Source of the DNA: an uncultured Clostridia bacterium | GTDB taxonomy: Bacteria > Bacillota > Clostridia > TANB77 > CAG-508 | Assembly (NCBI GenBank): GCA_947625565.1 | Contig: CANQOU010000020.1 | Coordinates: forward strand, 1 to 14,455 | DNA: 14,455 bases | Direction: 5' to 3' | In this document: positions 7,538 to 14,455 of the stretch, piece by piece | Position numbering within the stretch: the first letter of the stretch is position 1 | Layout: each line of letters opens with the position of its first letter | The notes under the pieces: generated by a model | What the model was told of the DNA's origin: nothing | The model's input: only the letters and a program-made list of their open reading frames with translations | Database searches by the model: none | Translations under genes and position numbers: made by a program

Positions 7538-8335
7538 TTAACTTTCCTTCCCTAATTGATAAATATAGTTTAAAACTTTTTCTATATTTTCTATAGTATT
7601 GCCATTTCTCATTTCAATAGAAACATATTTATTATATTTTTCTTCTTTTAATAATTTTATAAGTTCCAAATGTAATTCTCTAGTTTTAATAATTTCCAAA
7701 TTTGGTTCACTTATATGTACATGATTAATCAAGTCTATATTATTTTTTAATATACTAAGGTCCTCTTTATTTTCTATCATAGTACCTAAATCTAAATTTA
7801 CTTTTATGCCATCAGAATTTATTTCTTTTACAATCTTTATTGCCTCTTGAGTTTTAGTAATAAAGTTTGTGTTATAAATAGTAGGATTTGGCTCTATTGC
7901 AATACAAGTATTTTTTCTATGTGCATATTCTCCTATTTCCTTAAAAAAATCTATTGCAGTTTGATAGTCTTTTTCTAGATTAAAAACAACTCTATTTTTA
8001 GGACATCCAAAAACTAAATTTTTACAATTTATGGCTTCTGCAAAATCTATAGCTTTTTTAGTGTATTTTAATAATATTTTTCTTTCTTCTAATGTTCTAA
8101 ATATTTTTTCTTGTTTTCCAAACCAAATAGATTGCATTGAACTAATTTCTAAATGATATTTTTCATACAATTCTTTGGCAAATTTTTTTGCTTTTTCTAT
8201 ATCTTCATAAGGATTTTCTTCAAAAATTCTAGTTGGTGCAATTTCAATTCCATTAAATCCCTTTTGCGAAATAATATTATATAGTTCACAGTCCTGCTCT
8301 TTTGACCATGCAATATTTGATATGGATAATTTCAT
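7538..8335 (-). CDS. Xylose-isomerase-like TIM-barrel protein (sugar isomerase/epimerase family)
   Basis: A 265-residue protein of the AP endonuclease 2 / xylose isomerase-like barrel superfamily. Candidate metal ligands lie on successive strands: E148 in AIEPNP, D182 in VNLDLGT, H207 in HVHISEPN and E241 in VSIEMRNG. An early WFG segment (71-73) is also typical. Such proteins isomerise, epimerise or dehydrate sugars and cyclitols using Mn, Co or Zn. Start choice: the frame is open from an ATG at 8350, but GAAGGAG lies just after that ATG and 6 bases before the ATG at 8335, which also gives the MKLSISN start typical of the family. The upstream gene stops 1 base before this ATG, so translation is coupled. 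With the neighbouring FAD oxidoreductase and epimerase it probably forms a sugar-tailoring set (inference). Confidence 0.85.
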   Translation of the reverse strand: MKLSISNIAWSKEQDCELYNIISQKGFNGIEIAPTRIFEENPYEDIEKAKKFAKELYEKYHLEISSMQSIWFGKQEKIFRTLEERKILLKYTKKAIDFAEAINCKNLVFGCPKNRVVFNLEKDYQTAIDFFKEIGEYAHRKNTCIAIEPNPTIYNTNFITKTQEAIKIVKEINSDGIKVNLDLGTMIENKEDLSILKNNIDLINHVHISEPNLEIIKTRELHLELIKLLKEEKYNKYVSIEMRNGNTIENIEKVLNYIYQLGKES

Positions 8336-8336
8336 T

Positions 8337-9563
8337 TTATTCTCCTTCATTTATAACTTCAAAATAATTTGGGTATGCAAAAGCTTCAATATTCTTATCT
8401 ATTCTTAATTTTATAAAATTGTCATCTTTGGAAATTTCTGAAATTTCTTCTTGTATATCTCCTAATTTTATTGCTTTAGCATCTTCTAAAATCACTTGAT
8501 TTTCTTTTGAATTATCAATGTATAAAGTATCTCCAAATATATTATGATTTTTACTTGCTACGCAATATTTAAAGTTCACATCAAACAATTCAGATATTTC
8601 TGCATTATCAAGTTCAAATGTTGTATCTTCAAACGGATATGAACTTATTTCCAATTCTCCAACACCATTTATTATTGTTATGGGAATGTAGTACTCTTCT
8701 GATTTATTAGGTATATTATAATTAACAACACCTGTATCTGTCAATAGTTTACCTGAAATATCATTAACAGTGACATAGCGATTTATTATAAGTTTTTTCC
8801 AAAAATCTTTTTTAAAATGCGATTTATATGATATTTTTACACTTGCAATTCCATCAAAGTTAGGATTTTCGGTTTCAACTTTGATTTTTTTAGTAGAAAG
8901 GTCTTTTGTTTCTATTTTAATATCTGCTTTTTCAGAAATTTTCTCTTTTGATGCTTTTTTCCAAAATACATTATATTCTGTAGAAAATTCTGGTATATAG
9001 TCTTTATAGAATTCTTTATAGAAAAACCAATTTGCATTTTTTATCCAATATCTCCATCTATTATAATCCTTATCAGTTGTTACAATATAATCAAATTCTC
9101 CTTTTTTTAAGTTTTCTAAATATTCTTCTCTTTGTTTATCTCCTAAAACATGTATGATATAATCTGTTCCTGATGGCTGAAATTGATTTGTTGCTGCTTC
9201 AATTGCAGTTGCATACGTTGAAAATATTTTGCTATTTCCTATTCTATTTTTTGCATCCACAATACTATCACCAAGTTCTGTAAAATATCCTCCAAGTTCT
9301 TCTATATATATTGGATTTTCATTTTTTCTGTTATTAAAAACCATTACTGTATTTGTAGTACGTCCAACCACTATAATTCCACATACTATAATTATTGCTG
9401 TTTTAGCAATATTTTTAATTATTTTCCATTTACATATTTTACATATGCCAGTAAAGATATATGTAAAAAGAAATACAAATAATGTTAAGCCTAATACCTC
9501 ACTAGTGCTTCCTCCTGATAAAAATTGATATAAATATCCGCGACAAGATAGGTTGAATAGCAA
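8337..9563 (-). CDS. Large polytopic membrane protein, C-terminal fragment after a frameshift
   Basis: An open frame of 408 codons whose only start option near its N-terminus is TTG at 9563, with no ribosome binding site and an in-frame stop directly before it. It begins inside a hydrophobic protein (SCRGYLYQFLSGGS, then two membrane helices at about 21-41 and 48-67). It continues into a soluble region of about 330 residues, probably outside the cell, rich in Lys/Glu/Asp with beta-type patterns. It completes the membrane protein encoded in another frame at 9502-10599; the joined protein would have about 755 residues. The topology, many helices then a large exported domain, resembles GT-C glycosyltransferases of surface polysaccharide clusters, but no diagnostic motif is recognised, so the function is a guess. 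It ends 1 base before the TIM-barrel start. Confidence 0.7.
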   Translation of the reverse strand: MLFNLSCRGYLYQFLSGGSTSEVLGLTLFVFLFTYIFTGICKICKWKIIKNIAKTAIIIVCGIIVVGRTTNTVMVFNNRKNENPIYIEELGGYFTELGDSIVDAKNRIGNSKIFSTYATAIEAATNQFQPSGTDYIIHVLGDKQREEYLENLKKGEFDYIVTTDKDYNRWRYWIKNANWFFYKEFYKDYIPEFSTEYNVFWKKASKEKISEKADIKIETKDLSTKKIKVETENPNFDGIASVKISYKSHFKKDFWKKLIINRYVTVNDISGKLLTDTGVVNYNIPNKSEEYYIPITIINGVGELEISSYPFEDTTFELDNAEISELFDVNFKYCVASKNHNIFGDTLYIDNSKENQVILEDAKAIKLGDIQEEISEISKDDNFIKLRIDKNIEAFAYPNYFEVINEGE

Positions 9564-10599
9564 TTATTGATAAGATAGAATATCTCATTACATTTGATTT
9601 ACTTTTTGCTCTAGCAATTTTATATATATAATATATTGCTAATATTCCCATCATTATATGTTCAATATTTAATTCTATATCTGTTAAATGAATATTCATT
9701 TTACTATATGCATCATTATAATACCATTTCTGATAAGAACTAACTCCAAGTGTAAAGTTTAGCCAAGACATTGGATTTCCTCTAGTAATAATTGTTATTA
9801 CAATAAATAATGTAAATAAACTAATGCCTATATACATTAAAGTATACATAAGAATTGATCTTATATTGGTTTTATATTGCTTTATAAGTAAAACAAAATA
9901 AATAAAAGACATAGTAATGTATGCAGCGATTCCTCCATCATTACTCCAAGGAATAGTAAATCCTGCTATGATTGCCCAATATATTTTTTCTAATATATTT
10001 TTATTCTTAACTATAAACTCTCTTTTTGATGTGTTAATATATTTAGTTCCAAACCAAATAAAACATACTGTTAAAACTACAATTCCATTCCTAATAAGTC
10101 TTGCTGAATTTATGGGTGATATAGCAGTAAAAAACCAATAATAATATTTAGTATTTGCAATGGTGCTAACCTTTTCTATCATAAATAAATCAAAAATTAT
10201 TGCACATAATGCTACATATAATGATTGTTTTTTATTTTTGCTTATAAAATAACTAACTGTAAACACTAGTAATTCAAATATTACTACTGTAATCAAAAAT
10301 GTATTAAACATACTAATAGTAAAATTATTACCAAAAATCAATTGAAAAAATGATAATAAAAACATATGTCCATTTCCTAAATATACAGCAAAGTCTTTAT
10401 AAGGTGTTTGTCCTGCAAGTAATCTTCTAATTGGATTGTAAGTTTGGAAGTCACCATTTACAGGATTAAAATTTGAATTTATAATTCTCTTTAATCCAAC
10501 ATTTATCGCTAATATAATTAACATTGCAATTATACACATTATACTTGCATATAGAAAAATTTTTGTGTGTGCATTTTTTTGTTCTTTTTCTTCCTTCAT
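9502..10599 (-). CDS. Large polytopic membrane protein, N-terminal fragment (GT-C-like)
   Basis: 365 codons with about ten hydrophobic segments, the first at residues 14-36 after a short charged cytoplasmic tail. The first outer loop holds GDFQTYNPIRRLLAGQ (49-64), PYKDF and YLGNGH. An Asp-containing motif in the first external loop is where GT-C glycosyltransferases carry a catalytic acid, so D50 is a candidate (inference). The last ~16 residues after IIAIQ (PILSRIFISIFIRRKH) are probably out of frame, because the hydrophobic pattern continues in the +1 frame (9563 downward). ATG 10599 is preceded by AGAGGA at a long spacing of 12 bases, 18 bases after the epimerase gene. It probably transfers a sugar, or acts on a lipid-linked glycan, at the outer membrane face. 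Confidence 0.72.
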   Translation of the reverse strand: MKEEKEQKNAHTKIFLYASIMCIIAMLIILAINVGLKRIINSNFNPVNGDFQTYNPIRRLLAGQTPYKDFAVYLGNGHMFLLSFFQLIFGNNFTISMFNTFLITVVIFELLVFTVSYFISKNKKQSLYVALCAIIFDLFMIEKVSTIANTKYYYWFFTAISPINSARLIRNGIVVLTVCFIWFGTKYINTSKREFIVKNKNILEKIYWAIIAGFTIPWSNDGGIAAYITMSFIYFVLLIKQYKTNIRSILMYTLMYIGISLFTLFIVITIITRGNPMSWLNFTLGVSSYQKWYYNDAYSKMNIHLTDIELNIEHIMMGILAIYYIYKIARAKSKSNVMRYSILSIIAIQPILSRIFISIFIRRKH

Positions 10600-10617
10600 T
10601 TGCTATTACAATCCTCT

Positions 10618-11541
10618 CTATTTTATACTTTCGTTAATAAAATCTTTAATATCTTTTAAAATAAATTCCTTATCTAGGATATATCCATTTTTTCCTCCGA
10701 ATATTTTATCATTTTTTGTTTTAAAATCATAAAATGGTATATTTTCTGAAACTTCATTTAAAAATGTTTCTCCTGTGATATATTTGTATATTTCTGCTAT
10801 TGATATAGGTTCAGTAGCTAGATTTAATATTTGTAAGTTATTTTTTCTAGCTAAGCTTATATGTTCCCATAAAAGTTTTAAAGGATAAAATTGATAAATC
10901 CCTCTACTATCTGTAAAATTTAATGCACTAAAGCCTACTTTTTTGAAATACTCTTTTAAATTTTTTTCTTCTTCTTTAGATAAGTGTTTACATTTATAAA
11001 AGCCATTATCTTGTGATATATAATAATTCTTTATGAAATCATCTTTTTTTAATAATTCTTCATATTTTTCATTAGTTAATAACGATGGAATAAATTTAAT
11101 AAAATCATATATAAAATTCTTTTTTATATTTTTTCCATATAAACCTGGTAAATGTATAATTAAATGCTTTTCAATATTTTTCTTAACCCATTGTTCTAAA
11201 TAATATCTATTATATCCATATGGTTGTAAATTTTCAGTATCAACAAAAGTATCTTCATTTGCTCCATTTGGATTTTTATAAATATCTATTGTAGATATTA
11301 AAACAATTTCTTTTGGGTTTATTTTCTTAATATTATCAATTGCACCTCTAATAATTTCAAAATCTTTTTCAGGCTCTTTATTTGCTAAAAATTTTTGAGC
11401 AGGGACTCCAGAATAAACTAATAAATCTGGGCACTTTCCATAAGAATCCTTAACATTTGTTGAATCATATAATCCATCAAAATTGTGTTTTGAACATATA
11501 TTTGAACCAACAAATCCACTAAAACCTACTAATATTTCCAT
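10618..11541 (-). CDS. NAD-dependent epimerase/dehydratase (extended SDR)
   Basis: A 307-residue cytoplasmic Rossmann protein. GFSGFVG (6-12) matches the GxxGxxG cofactor motif of extended short-chain dehydrogenases. LISTIDIY (81-88) supplies the Ser/Thr region, PYGYNRYYLE (107-116) the catalytic Tyr segment, and HLPGLYG (130-136) the usual RxxxxYG-like strand in changed form. The usual YxxxK catalytic Lys is Arg here (Y108, R112). The C-terminal half has an insertion (about 150-205) with repeated Lys/Glu stretches before the LNLATEPISIAEI substrate-side region. It probably epimerises, reduces or dehydrates a nucleotide sugar for the glycan made by this operon; the exact reaction is unknown. 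It starts 4 bases after the preceding stop. The AAGGAGG site lies in that gene's last codons at a long spacing of about 13 bases. Confidence 0.85.
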   Translation of the reverse strand: MEILVGFSGFVGSNICSKHNFDGLYDSTNVKDSYGKCPDLLVYSGVPAQKFLANKEPEKDFEIIRGAIDNIKKINPKEIVLISTIDIYKNPNGANEDTFVDTENLQPYGYNRYYLEQWVKKNIEKHLIIHLPGLYGKNIKKNFIYDFIKFIPSLLTNEKYEELLKKDDFIKNYYISQDNGFYKCKHLSKEEEKNLKEYFKKVGFSALNFTDSRGIYQFYPLKLLWEHISLARKNNLQILNLATEPISIAEIYKYITGETFLNEVSENIPFYDFKTKNDKIFGGKNGYILDKEFILKDIKDFINESIK

Positions 11542-11545
11542 AATT

Positions 11546-12805
11546 TTAATTTTTCCTCCTTAAAATACATCCATCATTATTCAATAATAAAACTTCATAT
11601 TTATCTTGATTATCTAAATTTAATTTTTCTTCATAAAAGGCAATTAAGTATTTCTTATCTGTCTTTAGCCAATCTTCTGTTGTATTCCATACACTTGGCT
11701 CTGAAAAAGATAAGTAATCAGGATGATGTGTTACGCCAAATAAAGCATACATCCATCTTTGTAACCTATTATTTCCTTTAACCATAACAGAGTTTTTATC
11801 TTCTTTAATATTTTCAGCATAATAATAAATTATATCTAACATATCTTGTGTACAAATTTTCTTTTCTGGATTCATTTTGCTGAAATTATCACTATATATT
11901 GATACGAAACTTTCCATTCTAGGTTTTTGATTAAAGTTTAATGACTTATCTGCTATTTTTTTATCAATATCAAATAAGCTAAATATTATGCAAATAACAT
12001 ATACTCCAGTAATAATTTGTATAAATATTTTTGTTTTTTCTTGATATAATTCTTCTATTGCTCTAAAAGTAGCAATTATGAAGAAAATATATAGCATATA
12101 ATACATTTTAAAATAATAATATGAAGAAACTTTGCCTGTAAATGTTCCTATAAAAAATAGTATAAGTGTAATTATCCCTCCTACTAATAATGTAATTGTT
12201 ACAAAATCATTTTTCTTCTGTTTAATTTTACTAATAATGTAAAATATTGTAAATGGAAGTAAAAATAAAAAATTAGCATATAATTCTCGATATATATGTC
12301 CTTCCAAAGCTATTGTAGAATTTATTTTTCCAAGTGTAGGTATAATAAAATATATAAATCCCATCAATGATGGTAGTACCAATGTGATTAGGATTTCTAG
12401 TATATTTTTTTTAGAAAATAATTTAAGCTGTTTTCTGTTTTTTATCATTTCTAATAGTATATAAATTCCTTCTGATAAAAATACTACTGGTACAAATAGA
12501 TAATATCCAAAAAACAGTCCAAAATTTAATAAAAACATTGAAATTATCCAGATTACCTTATTAGATGCTTTTTCTCTTAATTTAATTACCATGCTAATGG
12601 CTATAATTATAAGTAATCCTAGTGATAAATATGCAAATCCGAATATCATACTATCTAACTGATATGCTAACAAATATAATACTGACAAAATTCCTGCTAG
12701 TATATTTATCCCTTTTTTATCAGAGTCCTTAGTTAGTAAAGAGTAAATTGATATTCCTGAAATAAATAGAATAAATAAATCCATCAATACATAAATATTA
12801 TACAA
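11546..12805 (-). CDS. GT-C-like polytopic membrane protein, C-terminal fragment after a frameshift
   Basis: An open frame of 419 codons beginning at TTG 12805 with no ribosome binding site. Its frame extends upstream as FLEEYQ, which joins smoothly to the end of the fragment at 12817-13338 if one base is added to a six-T run. It has about nine membrane helices in its first ~280 residues, then a soluble C-terminal domain of about 130 residues (from SLNFNQKPR on), with YYYAENI and GVTHHPDYLS. The joined protein of about 600 residues has the layout of GT-C or O-unit-processing membrane proteins, but no family is firmly recognised. Its final codons carry AAGGAGG, serving the epimerase gene. Confidence 0.72.
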   Translation of the reverse strand: MYNIYVLMDLFILFISGISIYSLLTKDSDKKGINILAGILSVLYLLAYQLDSMIFGFAYLSLGLLIIIAISMVIKLREKASNKVIWIISMFLLNFGLFFGYYLFVPVVFLSEGIYILLEMIKNRKQLKLFSKKNILEILITLVLPSLMGFIYFIIPTLGKINSTIALEGHIYRELYANFLFLLPFTIFYIISKIKQKKNDFVTITLLVGGIITLILFFIGTFTGKVSSYYYFKMYYMLYIFFIIATFRAIEELYQEKTKIFIQIITGVYVICIIFSLFDIDKKIADKSLNFNQKPRMESFVSIYSDNFSKMNPEKKICTQDMLDIIYYYAENIKEDKNSVMVKGNNRLQRWMYALFGVTHHPDYLSFSEPSVWNTTEDWLKTDKKYLIAFYEEKLNLDNQDKYEVLLLNNDGCILRRKN

Positions 12806-12816
12806 TTGATATTCTT

Positions 12817-13338
12817 CTAAAAAATTACTGCAAAAAATGCTATACCCGTATTTGTATATGAAATTGGCATATAAAGTTTTAAATCAAAAATAGTGGTATT
12901 TTCTACTCTGTTTAATAAACTTTGATTATGACAGAATTCTTTTGCCGTAATAAAATGTGTTGCTGCATCTGTTGAATCATAATTTAATTCAAAAGGAAAT
13001 CCTCCAAAATGTACTTTTGCAATAGCTATTACCATAAATAATATTACTAAGCAAAAAATAAAATCCTTTTTTCTTATATAATAATTTTGTCTTTTTGGGT
13101 ATAAGCGGCAAAAGACACTTATACCCAATATCATTATGATATTGCAAATTGACAAAGTAGTTAGATTACAAGGAATATGTAGTGTACTGCATAAATAGCA
13201 TATAAAGGTGTTATAACAAAAAGCTATAATTACTGTTATAGAAAGCCCAAATAGTAAGTTTTGACTTTTATCTGTTTTATGTATTCTTAAAAATAGTATA
13301 AATAGTATCAACATAGAAATGCTATATATAATCCACAT
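12817..13338 (-). CDS. GT-C-like polytopic membrane protein, N-terminal fragment before a frameshift
   Basis: 173 codons from ATG 13338, which follows AAGGAGG by 9 bases; the frame is open further upstream, but that part lies inside the lysozyme gene and is not used. There are four or five membrane helices, starting MWIIYSISMLILFILFL, with a short KRQNYYIRKKD cytoplasmic loop. After the last helix comes an outer loop with NYDSTDAATHF, an acidic/His pattern of the kind found in the first catalytic loop of GT-C enzymes, then YMPISYTNTG and a new helix. The frame stops at TAG 12819-12817 immediately after a run of six T (A on the plus strand, 12819-12824); the helix continues in the frame of 11546-12805. 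It lies about 20 bases after the lysozyme stop. Confidence 0.75.
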   Translation of the reverse strand: MWIIYSISMLILFILFLRIHKTDKSQNLLFGLSITVIIAFCYNTFICYLCSTLHIPCNLTTLSICNIIMILGISVFCRLYPKRQNYYIRKKDFIFCLVILFMVIAIAKVHFGGFPFELNYDSTDAATHFITAKEFCHNQSLLNRVENTTIFDLKLYMPISYTNTGIAFFAVIF

Positions 13339-13358
13339 GCATTTTTTCCTCCTTGTTA

Positions 13359-14455
13359 TTAACGATAATAATAATCCATATCTACTTGTGTTTGAATTCC
13401 ATTGACTGTTCCAGTAGAAGAGTATTGCCACATTACATAATCCTTTTTGTAATCACATTTATTTCCCCATTGTGCAACCCATTTAGGAAATGAATCTAAA
13501 CGTGAATCCTCTAGTATATTCGTAAACCAATTCATATTTGCATAAATTCCTACATTATATCCTCTATTCTTCATTATAGAGCAAAATTCATAAGTAATGT
13601 CTCTGCACATTTGGCTAGATACATTTCTTTGTGCTTTATATCCATCTGCATCTTCCATATCAAACCAAATTCCATAAGTTGGTTGTTTGCCATGTAATAA
13701 TCTTATTACATGATTTACTTCTGATTTAGCATGTTCTAAATCTGTTGCATATGAATATATGTAAACTCCATATGGTATACCATATTTTTCGCATTCTGAA
13801 ATATTTTCAAAGTATTTTTTGTCATCTTGTTTAGGATTGTCCTCTCCATATCCGCATCTAATTATTACAAAATCAACTTCATTTTTTACCTTTTCCCAAT
13901 TGATTTTTCCTTGATGTTCTGATACATCAATTCCTCTTAATATTTTACGATTAATTTGAAAAGTTTTTGTAATAGTTGATAATATTGTACCATCTTTTTT
14001 AGATGCTGTTATTTTTATTGTATATTTTCCTTCTGCTAGATTAGAAATATCAAATTTTGCACTAAATCCAGGTGTTGGATTTTGAGCACTTGTTCCATAA
14101 TCTGTAATTGCTCTTATTACATCAGGTCTTGCCCTTCTTGAAATTTCTTTTGCACTATTTCCTGCTAATTCTATTTTTAATATTGCATTTTCATATCCAG
14201 ACATAATCCATCCTGAAACTTCAATTGTTTTTCTACCAGTGACAAAATTGTCAATTGGCCTATCTAAATACATTAGTGTAGGATATTTTACTAATGAAAT
14301 TTTTCTACTATATGTTGCAAGAGTTTCTCCTGTGTCTGATATAACATCAATTTTTAATGTATGTACTCCATCTTTTAAGTCTTTTAAATTTAATATTGAT
14401 TTAAATCCTGGTTCTGGATTTTCTTTTATTGTTCCATATCCTTTAATTGCTGCAT
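13359..14455 (-). CDS. GH25 lysozyme (muramidase) with N-terminal Ig-like repeats, 5' end beyond the window
   Basis: The frame is open from the window edge to TAA at 13359 (364 residues visible). The C-terminal GH25 domain (about 13943-13362) begins RGIDVSEHQGKINW and carries the family's acidic residues: the Asp of GID, the Asp and Glu of WFDMED, and the late Asp of VDMDYYY. It therefore looks catalytically intact and should cut the N-acetylmuramic acid to N-acetylglucosamine bond of peptidoglycan. Before it lie at least two Ig-like repeats with a period of about 113 residues, each with a YGT...NP.PGF segment and a final KYTIKI / VHTLKI strand; the second also has VSGW. Such repeats commonly bind or space proteins at the wall. 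The start, probably with a signal peptide, is outside the window; an ATG at 14273 is internal. It is the first visible gene of the leftward operon. Confidence 0.9.
   Translation of the reverse strand, partial: AAIKGYGTIKENPEPGFKSILNLKDLKDGVHTLKIDVISDTGETLATYSRKISLVKYPTLMYLDRPIDNFVTGRKTIEVSGWIMSGYENAILKIELAGNSAKEISRRARPDVIRAITDYGTSAQNPTPGFSAKFDISNLAEGKYTIKITASKKDGTILSTITKTFQINRKILRGIDVSEHQGKINWEKVKNEVDFVIIRCGYGEDNPKQDDKKYFENISECEKYGIPYGVYIYSYATDLEHAKSEVNHVIRLLHGKQPTYGIWFDMEDADGYKAQRNVSSQMCRDITYEFCSIMKNRGYNVGIYANMNWFTNILEDSRLDSFPKWVAQWGNKCDYKKDYVMWQYSSTGTVNGIQTQVDMDYYYR
13945..14453 (-). repeat. Tandem Ig-like repeats within the lysozyme gene
   Basis: Two units align from 14453 (partial) and 14114, a spacing of 339 bases or 113 codons. 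Conserved points are a YGT turn, NPxPGF, a Leu-rich strand and a strand ending in I-K-I. DNA identity is low, so this is an old protein repeat rather than a recent copy. Confidence 0.7.

Noticed and set aside
8336..8350. ATG 8350 as start of the TIM-barrel gene
   Set aside because: The best ribosome binding site lies after this ATG and fits the ATG at 8335; the shorter form has the usual family N-terminus.
12817..12830. Programmed -1 ribosomal frameshift at the T run
   Set aside because: The codon phase (ATT TTT TAG) does not fit the X XXY YYZ slippery pattern, and no strong downstream structure was noticed; slippage, mutation or sequence error are preferred.
13339..13431. Longer N-terminus for the membrane protein starting at 13431
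   Set aside because: This part is inside the lysozyme gene and shows no membrane or domain pattern; AAGGAGG points to ATG 13338.

Overview
The window comes from a strongly AT-rich bacterium, most likely a low-GC Bacillota (Clostridia or Bacilli type, perhaps a gut lineage). This rests on base composition, strong AAGGAGG-type ribosome binding sites, frequent TTG starts, sigma-A-like promoters and a GH25 lysozyme with Ig-like repeats. Tryptophan is TGG and TGA acts as a stop, so the standard bacterial code applies and Mycoplasma-type recoding is excluded. No genus can be named. The whole window looks like part of a cell-surface polysaccharide or cell-wall glycopolymer locus.

Left part (1-4692). 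A divergent promoter pair at 1565-1658 drives two units. Leftward runs one long gene, cut by the window edge, that fuses two family 2 glycosyltransferase (GT2) domains. Rightward run three separate GT2 genes: one resembles the second domain of the fusion, and the other two resemble the first domain and are a tandem duplicate of each other. This unit ends at a hairpin terminator (4669-4692) whose left arm is the last codons of the third gene.

Right part (4698 to the window end). A tightly packed leftward operon enters from beyond 14455. In transcription order it holds: a GH25 muramidase with N-terminal Ig-like repeats; a large polytopic membrane protein (GT-C-like); an NAD-dependent epimerase/dehydratase; a second large polytopic membrane protein with a C-terminal soluble domain; a xylose-isomerase-like TIM-barrel protein; a DPM1-like GT2; an FAD-dependent oxidoreductase; and a GtrB-like GT2 with two C-terminal membrane helices. 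Most gene junctions are from a 4-base overlap to about 20 bases.

Three of these eight genes, all membrane proteins, are split by frameshifts, near 12819-12824 (an A6/T6 run), 9505-9563 and 5449-5465. The operon is therefore either decaying, switched by slippage, or carries sequence errors.

Working model (inference): cytoplasmic GT2 enzymes build a glycan on a lipid carrier; the epimerase, TIM-barrel and FAD enzymes make or modify an unusual sugar; the GtrB-like protein makes a polyprenyl-phosphate sugar; and the two large membrane proteins use such donors on the outer face of the membrane. The muramidase may open or remodel peptidoglycan nearby. No RNA genes, CRISPR arrays, insertion sequences or attachment sites were seen, and no gap between genes exceeds about 180 bases.
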